Of a stretch of DNA of 35,471 nucleotides, positions 1 through 6,705 are shown one piece after another. Below the pieces are notes generated by a model that was not told the DNA's origin, searched no databases, and saw only the letters and a list, made by a program, of their open reading frames with translations. Origin of the DNA: Herbiconiux sp. (GTDB taxonomy: Bacteria; Actinomycetota; Actinomycetes; Actinomycetales; Microbacteriaceae); the NCBI RefSeq assembly GCF_023264855.1, contig NZ_JAHFUW010000052.1, positions 1 through 35,471 of the forward strand, written 5' to 3'. Position 1 is the stretch's first letter; each line of letters begins with the position of its first letter. The translations under genes and the position numbers were made by a program.

Positions 1-8
1 GCCGCGCG

Positions 9-830
9 TCAGCGGGTGACGGCCAGCGCCTGGCGGCCCGAGGTGCGTGCGCCGACCGCGGCGGCGAGCAGCACGGTGTGCCGGCGCGTGAACAGGCGGG
101 GGAGTGCGGTGGCCGCGGCGTTGAGCCGCCCCGACTGCACGCTCGGCCGCCGGCCGCCGCGGTCGAGAACGCGCATCGCCGTCTGCACGACCTGCTCCGG
201 GCTCTGGTGCGGCCCGTTGTACGAGCCGCCGGCGAGGTCGTCGAAGAATTCGGTGCGGGTGAGCCCCGGAGCGAGCGAGAGCACCCGGAGGCCGGTGCCG
301 CGCGACTCGGCCCAGAGGGCCTCCGTGAAGCTCAGCACGAACGCCTTGCAGGCCGCGTACACCGCCATGCCGGGGTTCGGCGTGTAGGCGGCGAGGCTGG
401 CCACGTTCACCAGGATGCCCGATCCGGCGGCCCGCAGCGGTTCGATGAACGCGCGGCTGAGGTCGACCAGGTTGGCCACGTCGACCATGATCTCCTCGGC
501 CAGGCGTTCGGGATCCTCCTCGTGGAACGGCCCGTCGGTGCCGAAGCCGGCGTTGTTCACGAGCCCGGTGACGGCGATGCCGCGGTGCTCCAGCTCGGCG
601 GCGAGCGTGCGGCCCGCAGCGGAAACGCTCAGATCGAGCGCGATCGGGGTGGCGCGGATGCCGTGTGCCCTCTCGAGCTCGTCGGCCAGCGACTCGAGAC
701 GGTCGAGTCGGCGCGCCACGAGCACGAGGTGGGAGCCGCGCCGGGCGAGCTCACGGGCGAAGGCCGCCCCGATGCCCGAGCTGGCTCCGGTGACGATGGT
801 GGTCTGCTGGCTGAAGTCGATTCGCGTCAT
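9..830 (-). CDS. Short-chain dehydrogenase/reductase (SDR)
   Basis: 273-residue classical SDR, probably a cytoplasmic NAD(P)(H)-dependent oxidoreductase of unknown substrate. The Rossmann cofactor loop TGASSGIG lies at residues 14-21, followed by the NNAG strand and the catalytic Tyr-x3-Lys in YAACK, after the Ser of NVASLAAY. The reading frame extends 13 codons further upstream, but the ATG at 830 is preferred: a -10 box TATAGT ends six bases before it, which gives a leaderless mRNA. It diverges from a TetR regulator, and a perfect palindrome lies over its -35 region, so TetR control is likely. The family call is firm; the substrate cannot be read from sequence. Confidence 0.93.
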   Translation of the reverse strand: MTRIDFSQQTTIVTGASSGIGAAFARELARRGSHLVLVARRLDRLESLADELERAHGIRATPIALDLSVSAAGRTLAAELEHRGIAVTGLVNNAGFGTDGPFHEEDPERLAEEIMVDVANLVDLSRAFIEPLRAAGSGILVNVASLAAYTPNPGMAVYAACKAFVLSFTEALWAESRGTGLRVLSLAPGLTRTEFFDDLAGGSYNGPHQSPEQVVQTAMRVLDRGGRRPSVQSGRLNAAATALPRLFTRRHTVLLAAAVGARTSGRQALAVTR

Positions 831-836
831 GACTGC

Positions 837-866
837 ACTATACGCACGCGCTTGCACCAAGTGCAA
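837..866 (-). promoter_or_regulatory. Promoter of the SDR gene (leaderless)
   Basis: On the minus strand, TTGCAC (866-861), an 18-base spacer and TATAGT (842-837) make a good -35/-10 pair. Six bases separate the -10 from the ATG at 830, so transcription should start at or next to the start codon. Confidence 0.65.
852..866. promoter_or_regulatory. Likely TetR operator palindrome
   Basis: TTGCAC-CAA-GTGCAA is a perfect 6-3-6 inverted repeat in the 75-base region between the divergent SDR and TetR genes. It covers the -35 box of the SDR promoter, where a bound repressor would block transcription. Assignment to the adjacent TetR protein is inference from position. Confidence 0.6.
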
Positions 867-893
867 CAAACTTCGTCGAGTGCGAATTCACGA

Positions 894-899
894 TACGCT
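894..899 (+). promoter_or_regulatory. -10 element of the tetR gene (leaderless)
   Basis: TACGCT stands six bases before the GTG at 906. No Shine-Dalgarno sequence is present. The -35 is weak (TTCGTC at 872-877, 16-base spacer). Confidence 0.5.
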
Positions 900-905
900 T
901 GCGGG

Positions 906-1493
906 GTGAGCAGTCTCCCCAGCCTCCGCGAGCGCACGAGGCGTGCGGTGCACGCCGAGATCACCCGCACCGCCATGGCGCTGTTCGTCGCGAACGGATT
1001 CGACGCCACGACGGTCGATCAGATCGCCGCCGCGGCGGGCATCTCCCGCCGGTCGTTCTTCCACTACTTCGGCAGCAAAGAGGACGTCGTGCTGGGCGAC
1101 ACGGATGCGCTCGGCGAGACCGTGCGGGCGGCCCTGGAGGCGCGGCCCGCCGATGAATCGGCGTGGCAGGCGATCCGCGCGGCCTTCCTCGTGCTGGCCG
1201 AGTCGCAGGGCGATCTCACCGAGCAACTCGCCGTCGCGCACCTGTACCACGACGCCCCGTCGCTACGCGCCCGGCACCTGGAGAAGAACCTGCGCTGGCA
1301 GGAACTGCTCGCCCCCGACATCCAGCGGCGGCTCGGCGCGCCCGCCGGTGCGGCGCCCGATCCGCGCGCCAGGGCCTTCGTGGCCGCCGCGCTGGCCTGC
1401 CTCGACGCCGCGGTCGACGCCTGGCAGGAGTCGGGAGGCGCGGCCGATCCGGCCGAGCTGTTCGATCAGGCGGTGGCCGCGCTCCGTGCCTGA
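906..1493 (+). CDS. TetR/AcrR family transcriptional regulator
   Basis: 195 residues, a normal TetR length. The N-terminal helix-turn-helix (about residues 15-62) includes the segments TRTAMALFVANGF, TVDQIAAAAGIS and RRSFFHYFGSKED, typical of the family. The C-terminal ligand-binding half is Ala-rich and gives no ligand clue. The frame stays open far upstream through antisense of the SDR gene, but that extension is not TetR-like. GTG 906 is chosen because TACGCT lies six bases upstream. The gene probably represses itself and the divergent SDR through the palindrome at 852-866. It converges with the NYN gene across a 30-base gap. Confidence 0.92.
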   Translation: MSSLPSLRERTRRAVHAEITRTAMALFVANGFDATTVDQIAAAAGISRRSFFHYFGSKEDVVLGDTDALGETVRAALEARPADESAWQAIRAAFLVLAESQGDLTEQLAVAHLYHDAPSLRARHLEKNLRWQELLAPDIQRRLGAPAGAAPDPRARAFVAAALACLDAAVDAWQESGGAADPAELFDQAVAALRA

Positions 1494-1523
1494 CGGCTCG
1501 GGCGGTTCAGGGCTGAGGGCGAC

Positions 1524-2663
1524 TCAGCGGCGCGGAGCCGAGCCGGCCTTCGTGCGCAGCCGGATCAGCCGCGAGGGGCCGTTCTCGTCGAGCTCGGCGA
1601 TGTCGTCGCGCGAGCTCAGGAAGTCGGTGAACGAGCGGTAACCGAGCGGCTTCTCGTTGAACGACGGATCCATCCGGCGCATCTGGTTCTTCACCGTGCC
1701 GGTGTTCAGCCACTCGTCGGCGTCGCCCTTGGCGTGGCCGATCTGCAGCGCCCGCTTGAGCAGTTCGGTGGCGACCGTCTGCGGGTCGATGTCCTCGGCG
1801 GGCTCGGGCTCGTCGAACGCGATGTCGTCGGTGTGCGAGAACGTGGGAATGGTGACCCGGCGCGAGCGGGTGGTCTTGGGTGCGGCGGCGGGCGCCTCGT
1901 CGGCGGCCGACTCGGCGGGAGCGGTCGCGGGGGCCTCGGGTGCGGCGGCGGCTGCGGCATCCGTCGACTCGGTGGAGGCGGCTCCGGAGCCCGCACTGCT
2001 CTTGCGGCGCGATCCCGTCTTCTTCGCGGGCGCGGCGGAGGATGCGGCCGCAGGCGCGGCGGCGACCGGGGCGATCTTCTCGATGCCCGGCAGCGAGTCG
2101 TAGTCCTCGAACTCGTCGCAGGCCGCGGCGAGCGAGGTGCTGGTGGAGCCGGCCACGCCGATCCCCACCACGAAGCGGCCGAGGCGCTTGGCCTTCTGGG
2201 CCAGCGCGATGTAGTCGGAGTCGCCCGCCACGATGATGACGTGCGTGAGGTCGGGCAGCCGGAACAGGTCTTCCACCACGTCGACGGCCAGGCGGATGTC
2301 GGCGCCGTTCTTGGTGCCGCGGGTGGTGGTGGTGAACAGCTGCGTGAGGTCGACGGCGCGCGACATCAGCTGGCGCTGGTAGCTAGCGTTCACGGGCACC
2401 GACCAGTCGGCGTAGGCGCGGTTCACCACGATGGTGCCGAACGAGGCGGCGAAGTCGATCACGGCGTTGAAGTCGACCGTGGCGGCCGCGAGCCGGGCGG
2501 CGATCTCGGGGTCGGCATCCGGAGCGTTCTTCTCGAAGTCACGGATGCCGTCGCGCTGGAAGGCGTTGCGGCCGTGCAGCTGCTGGTAGCGCGAGATGAC
2601 GATGTTGTCGAAGTCGATGTAGAGCCCGACGCGGGAATCGGTGGGTTCGTTCGGTTCGGTCAT
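1524..2663 (-). CDS. NYN domain protein with C-terminal LOTUS/OST-HTH domain
   Basis: 379 residues in three parts. Residues 11-165 form a NYN (PIN-like, LabA/DUF88) domain, with acidic residues at the metal-binding positions: D17 and D19 in YIDFDN, D122 and D128, and GDSDY at 147-151. Residues about 200-290 are a low-complexity Ala/Pro/Thr linker. Residues about 300-370 look like a LOTUS/OST-HTH RNA-binding domain. NYN proteins are putative metal-dependent RNases, so an RNA-processing role is inferred. ATG 2663 is chosen because GAGGAG precedes it by six bases; the longer frame upstream is unsupported. A candidate promoter lies at 2716-2744. Confidence 0.88.
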   Translation of the reverse strand: MTEPNEPTDSRVGLYIDFDNIVISRYQQLHGRNAFQRDGIRDFEKNAPDADPEIAARLAAATVDFNAVIDFAASFGTIVVNRAYADWSVPVNASYQRQLMSRAVDLTQLFTTTTRGTKNGADIRLAVDVVEDLFRLPDLTHVIIVAGDSDYIALAQKAKRLGRFVVGIGVAGSTSTSLAAACDEFEDYDSLPGIEKIAPVAAAPAAASSAAPAKKTGSRRKSSAGSGAASTESTDAAAAAAPEAPATAPAESAADEAPAAAPKTTRSRRVTIPTFSHTDDIAFDEPEPAEDIDPQTVATELLKRALQIGHAKGDADEWLNTGTVKNQMRRMDPSFNEKPLGYRSFTDFLSSRDDIAELDENGPSRLIRLRTKAGSAPRR

Positions 2664-2715
2664 GGAGAGCTCCTCAGCTGTCGGCGGAAGACTCGGGGGT
2701 GCGATCCGTGCTCCC

Positions 2716-2744
2716 AGTCTCCCGTGACGCCCGCATCGGAGCAA
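2716..2744 (-). promoter_or_regulatory. Candidate promoter of the NYN-LOTUS gene
   Basis: On the minus strand, TTGCTC (2744-2739), exactly 17 bases, then GAGACT (2721-2716). The -10 is weak, but the spacing is ideal and no better candidate lies in the 93-base gap. Confidence 0.35.
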
Positions 2745-2756
2745 CTCGGGGCGGCG

Positions 2757-3149
2757 TCAGCCGATCAGGGACTGGGTTCCGAGCACGATCGCCAGGGCGA
2801 GGCGGTCGGCGTCGGCGGTGCCGGGTTCGGCGGTGTAGACCATCAGGCGCAGGTCGTCGGCGGCCACCACGAGGGTGTCGCAGTCCAGCGCGATGTCGCC
2901 GACCAGCGGATGGGCGATCACCTTGTGCCGGGCGGGGTCGGGAGCCGGATCCGCCGCGGCGGTCTCCCACAGCCGGGTGAAGAGCGGGCTCTGCGCGGCG
3001 AGCTCGGCCACGAGGCGGGCGACTCCGCGATCGGCCGGATAGCGGGCGGCCGTCATCCGCAGTCCGCCCACGAGGCGGGCCTGCAGCTCGGTGCGCCACG
3101 TAGGCTGGAGTGTCGGCCCGACGGCCGGCGACCCGCGACCCGAGGACAT
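2757..3149 (-). pseudogene. C-terminal fragment of an XRE/MmyB-type regulator
   Basis: The 130-residue frame matches only the second half of the MmyB-like ligand-binding domain. Its core (ARYPADRG, LVAELAAQSPLFTRLW, HPLVGDIALDCDTL, VYTAEPG) aligns with residues from about 215 to the end of the intact regulator at 5752-6705 in this window. The helix-turn-helix and first half of the sensor, about 214 residues, are missing. Upstream, the frame runs directly into the divergent ABC-F start, and its own ATG (3149) nearly abuts the ABC-F GTG (3152). No ribosome site is visible. A decayed gene, truncated when the ABC-F gene came to sit here, is most likely. A stand-alone sensor domain is possible, since the frame is intact and codon use looks normal. 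Confidence 0.6.
3101..3106 (+). promoter_or_regulatory. Candidate -10 of the ABC-F gene
   Basis: TAGGCT lies 46 bases before the GTG at 3152, inside the 5' part of the MmyB fragment on the other strand. It would give a leader of about 40 bases that includes the GAGGA ribosome site at 3142-3146. No strong -35 is seen. Confidence 0.35.
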
Positions 3150-3151
3150 CC

Positions 3152-4747
3152 GTGAGCCTGATCCGCCTGAACGACGTGAGCATCGAATTCGACGGGCGGC
3201 CGGTGCTGCGCGAGGCGTTCCTCAAGCTGCGGGCGGGTGACCGGATCGGGCTGATCGGCAAGAACGGCACCGGCAAGTCGACCTTCCTCGAGCTGGTGCT
3301 CGGGCGGCAGGAGCCCACCAGTGGCACCGTCGACGTCACGCTCGGCACCACGATCGGCTACTTCTCGCAGTTCTCCGAGCTCGACGGCGACCTCAGCATC
3401 CGGGCCATCCTGAGCGGTCACTTCGCCGCGGTGCACGAGACGCAGGCGCGGCTGGACGCGATCGGCGAGCTGCTGGCCACGCCGATGGACGACGACACCA
3501 TGACAGCGCTGCTCACCGAACAGGGCGAGCTCTTCGAGAAGATGGACGCGATCGACGGCTGGTCATTCGAGAACACGATCGACACCGTTCTCACCAGCCT
3601 CGGCTTCGATGAGGCCCGGCGCGAGCTGCCCGTCGACCGGCTGTCGGGCGGCTGGCGCAACAGGGCGGCGCTCGCCCGCATCCTGGTGCAATCGCCCGAC
3701 GTGCTGCTGCTGGACGAGCCCACGAACTTCCTCGACCTGGACGGCGTGCGCTGGATCGAGAACTGGCTCGGCCGCTACCAGGGAGCGGTGCTGGTGGTGT
3801 CGCACGACCGGCAGTTCCTCGACGGTGTGGTGACGCGCATCGTGGAGATCGAGAACTACCGCCTGCAGGAGTACGAGGGCGACTACTCGGCCTACGTGCA
3901 CGCGAAGCAGTCGCGCCTGAAGATGCTCGAGCGGCAGTTCGCGCACGAGGAGGAGCTGCTGGCCTACGAGCAGGCCGCCGCCACCGCCCGCCGCGAGGCC
4001 GCCCGCAACCCCGCCAACGCGGTGGCCCGCCGGCTCGCCGACATCAAGAAGCGGCAGGCGCCGCGCCCGATCGACCAGATCATCACCGACATCTACGGCG
4101 GCCTGCGGGTGAGCAACGACCTGCTCGAGGTCGTCAAGCTCACCAAGTCGTTCGACGGCGGCGAGCCCCTGTTCGAAGACCTCACCTTCAGCCTGCACCG
4201 CGGTGACCGGGTGGCGGTGCTCGGCTCGAACGGCTCCGGCAAGTCGACGCTGCTCGACGTGCTCACCGGCGAGACCGAGGCGGATGCCGGCCAGGTGCGC
4301 TGGGCGAAGGGCGTGCGCTTCGTGTCGTACAACCGGGTCTATGCCGAACTCGACCTCACCGACTCCGTGGGGCACGCCGTGAACGCCTACCCTGATTCGC
4401 TCGCGTTCAGCGCCACCAAGAAGAGCGTCGGCCGCTTCCTCTCGATGCTGCAGTTCTCGGATGCCGACCTGCAGCAGAAGATCGGCACCCTCTCCGGCGG
4501 CCAGCGGGCGCGCGTCGCCATCGCGCAGTGCCTGCTCTCGGGTGCGGGCGTGATCGTGCTCGACGAGCCAACCAACCACCTCGACATCACGAGCACGCAG
4601 GTGATGGAGCGCGCCCTCGTGCACTTCCCGGGTGCGGTGCTCGTGGTCTCGCACGACCGCTTCTTCGTCGACAAGCTCGCCGACCGCCTCCTCGTCTTCG
4701 GCGACACCCCGCAGGTGCAGGAGCGCGCCGCCTCCGGCGCCCTCTAG
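3152..4747 (+). CDS. ABC-F family ATPase (ribosome-associated)
   Basis: 531 residues with two ATP-binding cassettes and no membrane segments, the ABC-F layout. Cassette 1 has Walker A GKNGTGKST (36-44), signature LSGGWRNR and Walker B ending D188-E189 in LDEPTN. Cassette 2 has Walker A GSNGSGKST (358-366), signature LSGGQRAR and D471-E472 in LDEPTNHLD. A charged linker rich in Arg, Lys and Ala joins them, as in family members that act at the ribosomal E site. All catalytic residues are present. The GTG at 3152 is chosen because GAGGA stands five bases upstream. Whether it is a housekeeping translation factor (Uup/EttA-like) or an antibiotic-protection protein cannot be decided here. Confidence 0.93.
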   Translation: MSLIRLNDVSIEFDGRPVLREAFLKLRAGDRIGLIGKNGTGKSTFLELVLGRQEPTSGTVDVTLGTTIGYFSQFSELDGDLSIRAILSGHFAAVHETQARLDAIGELLATPMDDDTMTALLTEQGELFEKMDAIDGWSFENTIDTVLTSLGFDEARRELPVDRLSGGWRNRAALARILVQSPDVLLLDEPTNFLDLDGVRWIENWLGRYQGAVLVVSHDRQFLDGVVTRIVEIENYRLQEYEGDYSAYVHAKQSRLKMLERQFAHEEELLAYEQAAATARREAARNPANAVARRLADIKKRQAPRPIDQIITDIYGGLRVSNDLLEVVKLTKSFDGGEPLFEDLTFSLHRGDRVAVLGSNGSGKSTLLDVLTGETEADAGQVRWAKGVRFVSYNRVYAELDLTDSVGHAVNAYPDSLAFSATKKSVGRFLSMLQFSDADLQQKIGTLSGGQRARVAIAQCLLSGAGVIVLDEPTNHLDITSTQVMERALVHFPGAVLVVSHDRFFVDKLADRLLVFGDTPQVQERAASGAL

Positions 4748-4760
4748 CGGGCGGGTGACC

Positions 4761-4862
4761 TCAGCCGCGAGAGCGCGCTTGCGCTGCCTGGCGGGTGGTG
4801 CCCAGCGTGAGACCGATCATGGCCTCCCCGATGCGCCGCAGCTCGCGCGGATCGACCGCCAT
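4761..4862 (-). CDS. Possible 33-residue small protein
   Basis: A short frame starting at ATG 4862 (M-A-V-D-P-R-E-L-R-R...) in the 171-base gap between the ABC-F stop and the SDR stop. Its third codon positions are almost all G or C, like the real genes here, and it could form one amphipathic helix. No ribosome-binding site and no TANNNT box are present. Alternatively it is non-coding 3' sequence of the SDR transcript. I do not recognise it. Confidence 0.22.
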   Translation of the reverse strand: MAVDPRELRRIGEAMIGLTLGTTRQAAQARSRG

Positions 4863-4918
4863 GCTCACGATGCCGCGGCCGCGGTGTCGTGGGACGGATC
4901 GGGAGGGACACGGTGGCG

Positions 4919-5650
4919 TCAGAAGGGGGCGACGCCGGATCGGTCGATGAAGGTGCCGGTGGGGCCCTCGCCGCCACGGGTGGCCAACTCGACCACGGCA
5001 TCCGTGCCCTCGGTGACCGTCTGCGGGCCGCTGTTGCCGTTGAACTCGGTGGCCGTGTAGCCGGGGTCGGCCGCATTGACGCGGAACTCCGGGAAGGCCT
5101 TCGCGTACTGCACCGTGAGCATCGTCACCGCCGCCTTCGAGGACTGGTAGAGCGGGGCCACGATCGTGGATTCCACGCGCGAGGGGTCGAGCACGGCGGC
5201 GAACGAGCCCATGCCGCTGGTGACGTTCACGATCGTGGGCGCGCTCGAGGCGCGCAGCAGGGGTGCGAACGCGGTGGTCATGCGCACGATGCTGACGACG
5301 TTCGTGTCGTAGACCGCGAGGGCGTCGGATGCGGTGAGCTCGCCGGCGGGGGAGTGCGAACCAGGGATGCCGGCGTTGTTGACCAGCACGTCGAGGCCGC
5401 CCGCGGCGGCGATCGTGGCGGCGGCCGCGGCGACGGAGGCGTCGTCGGTCACGTCGAGCGGGACGAAGCGGGCGCCGAGGGCCTCGGCGGCCTCGCGTCC
5501 GCGGGTCTCGTCGCGGGCGCCGATCCACACGGTGTGGCCGGCCTCGATCAGGCGGCGGGCGGTCTCGCGGCCGAGGCCGCGGTTGCCGCCGGAGATCAGG
5601 GTGACGGTGGGGGCGGAGGAGGATTCGGTGGGGGTGTCGATGCTTGTCAT
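4919..5650 (-). CDS. Short-chain dehydrogenase/reductase (SDR)
   Basis: 243 residues. The cofactor loop SGGNRGLG is at 20-27, followed by LDVLVNNAGIPG, the catalytic Ser region VTSGMGS and Tyr-x3-Lys in YQSSK. It is a cytoplasmic NAD(P)-dependent oxidoreductase; the substrate is unknown. ATG 5650 is chosen over the longer frame because the preceding 50 codons read through the shared control region. It diverges from an XRE/MmyB regulator, a common arrangement in actinobacteria in which the regulator is thought to control the reductase. CAGACT stands six bases before the start and may be a weak leaderless -10. Confidence 0.93.
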   Translation of the reverse strand: MTSIDTPTESSSAPTVTLISGGNRGLGRETARRLIEAGHTVWIGARDETRGREAAEALGARFVPLDVTDDASVAAAAATIAAAGGLDVLVNNAGIPGSHSPAGELTASDALAVYDTNVVSIVRMTTAFAPLLRASSAPTIVNVTSGMGSFAAVLDPSRVESTIVAPLYQSSKAAVTMLTVQYAKAFPEFRVNAADPGYTATEFNGNSGPQTVTEGTDAVVELATRGGEGPTGTFIDRSGVAPF

Positions 5651-5656
5651 GCTCCG

Positions 5657-5745
5657 AGTCTGCGGCGGCGGCATCCGTTCGCCCTGGCCCGGCTCGGCAT
5701 ACGGACTGCCAGTACCACCCCGGATGCCGCCCACGCTGGCAGACT
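5657..5745. promoter_or_regulatory. Divergent control region between SDR and XRE genes
   Basis: Both genes have CAGACT exactly six bases before ATG (5657-5662 on minus for the SDR, 5740-5745 on plus for the regulator), perhaps degenerate leaderless -10 boxes. CTGCCAG (5706-5712) and CTGGCAG (5736-5742) form an inverted repeat of 7-base arms, and a further CTGGC follows at 5744-5748. The CTGGC motifs are candidate binding sites for the XRE protein. All of this is inference from position. Confidence 0.35.
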
Positions 5746-5751
5746 GGCGGC

Positions 5752-6705
5752 ATGACGGGCAGGCCGACGGATGCGCACAGCGCCCAGCGGGCGAGCGCAC
5801 AGGGCACGCCGAGTGAGCAGGCCACGCCGAGCGCGCCGGCCACGCCGAGCGCCCCGGGCGACCTCGGCGCCTCGCTCCGGGCCTGGCGCGACCGCCTCTC
5901 GCCGCACGACGTGGGCTACCCGGCCGGAGACGCGCGCCGGGCCGCCGGGCTCCGCCGCGAAGAGCTCGCGGCGCTCGCAGGCCTCAGCGTCGACTACATC
6001 GTGCGACTCGAGCAGGGCCGAGCCCGTCACCCCTCGGCGCAGGTGGCCGCCTCGCTCGCCCGGGCGCTGCAGCTCAGCGACACCGAGCGCGACCACCTCT
6101 TCGTGGTCGCCGGCCTCCTGCCGCCGTCCTCCGGCGAGGTGCCCGCGCACATCCCGCCCGGCGTGCAGCGCCTGGTGACCCGGCTGGGCGAGATCCCGGT
6201 GGCGGTGTTCACCGCATCCTGGGACCTGCTCAGCTGGAGCCCGCTCTGGGCGGCACTGCTCGGCGAACCCCGCCGGCCGGCTTCGGGTCGCCCCAACCTC
6301 ATCCGCTCTCTCTTCACCGGAACCTCGCTCGGCGAAGGCTCCGGAGAGCGGATCGTGCGCCGCTCGGGCAGCGTCGACGCGTTCGGTGCCTCGCTCGTGG
6401 CCGATCTGCGGCGCGTGCACGGCCGGTACCCCGACGATCGCGGCGTGAACGCCCTCGTCGCCGAGCTCGTGCAGAGCAGCGCCGACTTCCGGGAGCTCTG
6501 GAACAGCGGTGCGGTCGGCGAGCACCAGTCCGAGCGCAAGGTCGTGCACAACGACGTGGTCGGCGAGCTCGAACTCGACTGCGACGTGTTCACCGCGGCC
6601 GGCAGCGAACTGCGCATCGTGGCCTACACGGCGCCCGCCGGCTCCGAGGCCGCGAGCAAGCTCGACTTCCTGCGTGTGTCCGCCGTCGCTACAGTGAGGC
6701 CATGA
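5752..6705 (+). CDS. XRE/MmyB-like transcriptional regulator
   Basis: 317 residues. Residues 1-36 are low-complexity and carry a three-fold TPS repeat. Residues 40-118 are an XRE helix-turn-helix (LRREELAALAGLSVDYIVRLEQGR). Residues 120-312 form the MmyB-like ligand-binding domain (WNPLW-type segment SWSPLWAALLG, then RYPDDRG, VVGELELDCDVF, VAYTAPAG). The ligand is unknown. ATG 5752 starts in the short control region shared with the divergent SDR, its probable target. Its last bases overlap the start of the bicupin gene (ATGA), so the two could be co-transcribed. Homologous to the fragment at 2757-3149. Confidence 0.92.
   Translation: MTGRPTDAHSAQRASAQGTPSEQATPSAPATPSAPGDLGASLRAWRDRLSPHDVGYPAGDARRAAGLRREELAALAGLSVDYIVRLEQGRARHPSAQVAASLARALQLSDTERDHLFVVAGLLPPSSGEVPAHIPPGVQRLVTRLGEIPVAVFTASWDLLSWSPLWAALLGEPRRPASGRPNLIRSLFTGTSLGEGSGERIVRRSGSVDAFGASLVADLRRVHGRYPDDRGVNALVAELVQSSADFRELWNSGAVGEHQSERKVVHNDVVGELELDCDVFTAAGSELRIVAYTAPAGSEAASKLDFLRVSAVATVRP
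5805..5858 (+). repeat. Three-copy 18-bp tandem repeat in the XRE gene
   Basis: Three 18-base units begin with CACGCCGAG at 5805, 5823 and 5841. They encode the N-terminal TPSEQA-TPSAPA-TPSAPG stretch ahead of the DNA-binding domain. Copy number may vary between strains without breaking the frame. Confidence 0.75.
6690..6695 (+). promoter_or_regulatory. -10 element for the bicupin gene (leaderless, internal)
   Basis: TACAGT lies inside the last codons of the XRE gene and stands six bases before the bicupin ATG at 6702. The bicupin may therefore have its own leaderless transcript besides read-through from the regulator gene. Confidence 0.5.

Noticed and set aside
78-905. Upstream extension of the tetR frame
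   Set aside because: It runs antisense through the SDR gene and has no similarity to TetR N-termini; GTG 906 has a fitting -10 box.
4873-4884. CCGCGGCCGCGG palindrome
   Set aside because: Twelve bases of pure GC arise easily in this composition, and no adjacent promoter or partner site supports a role.
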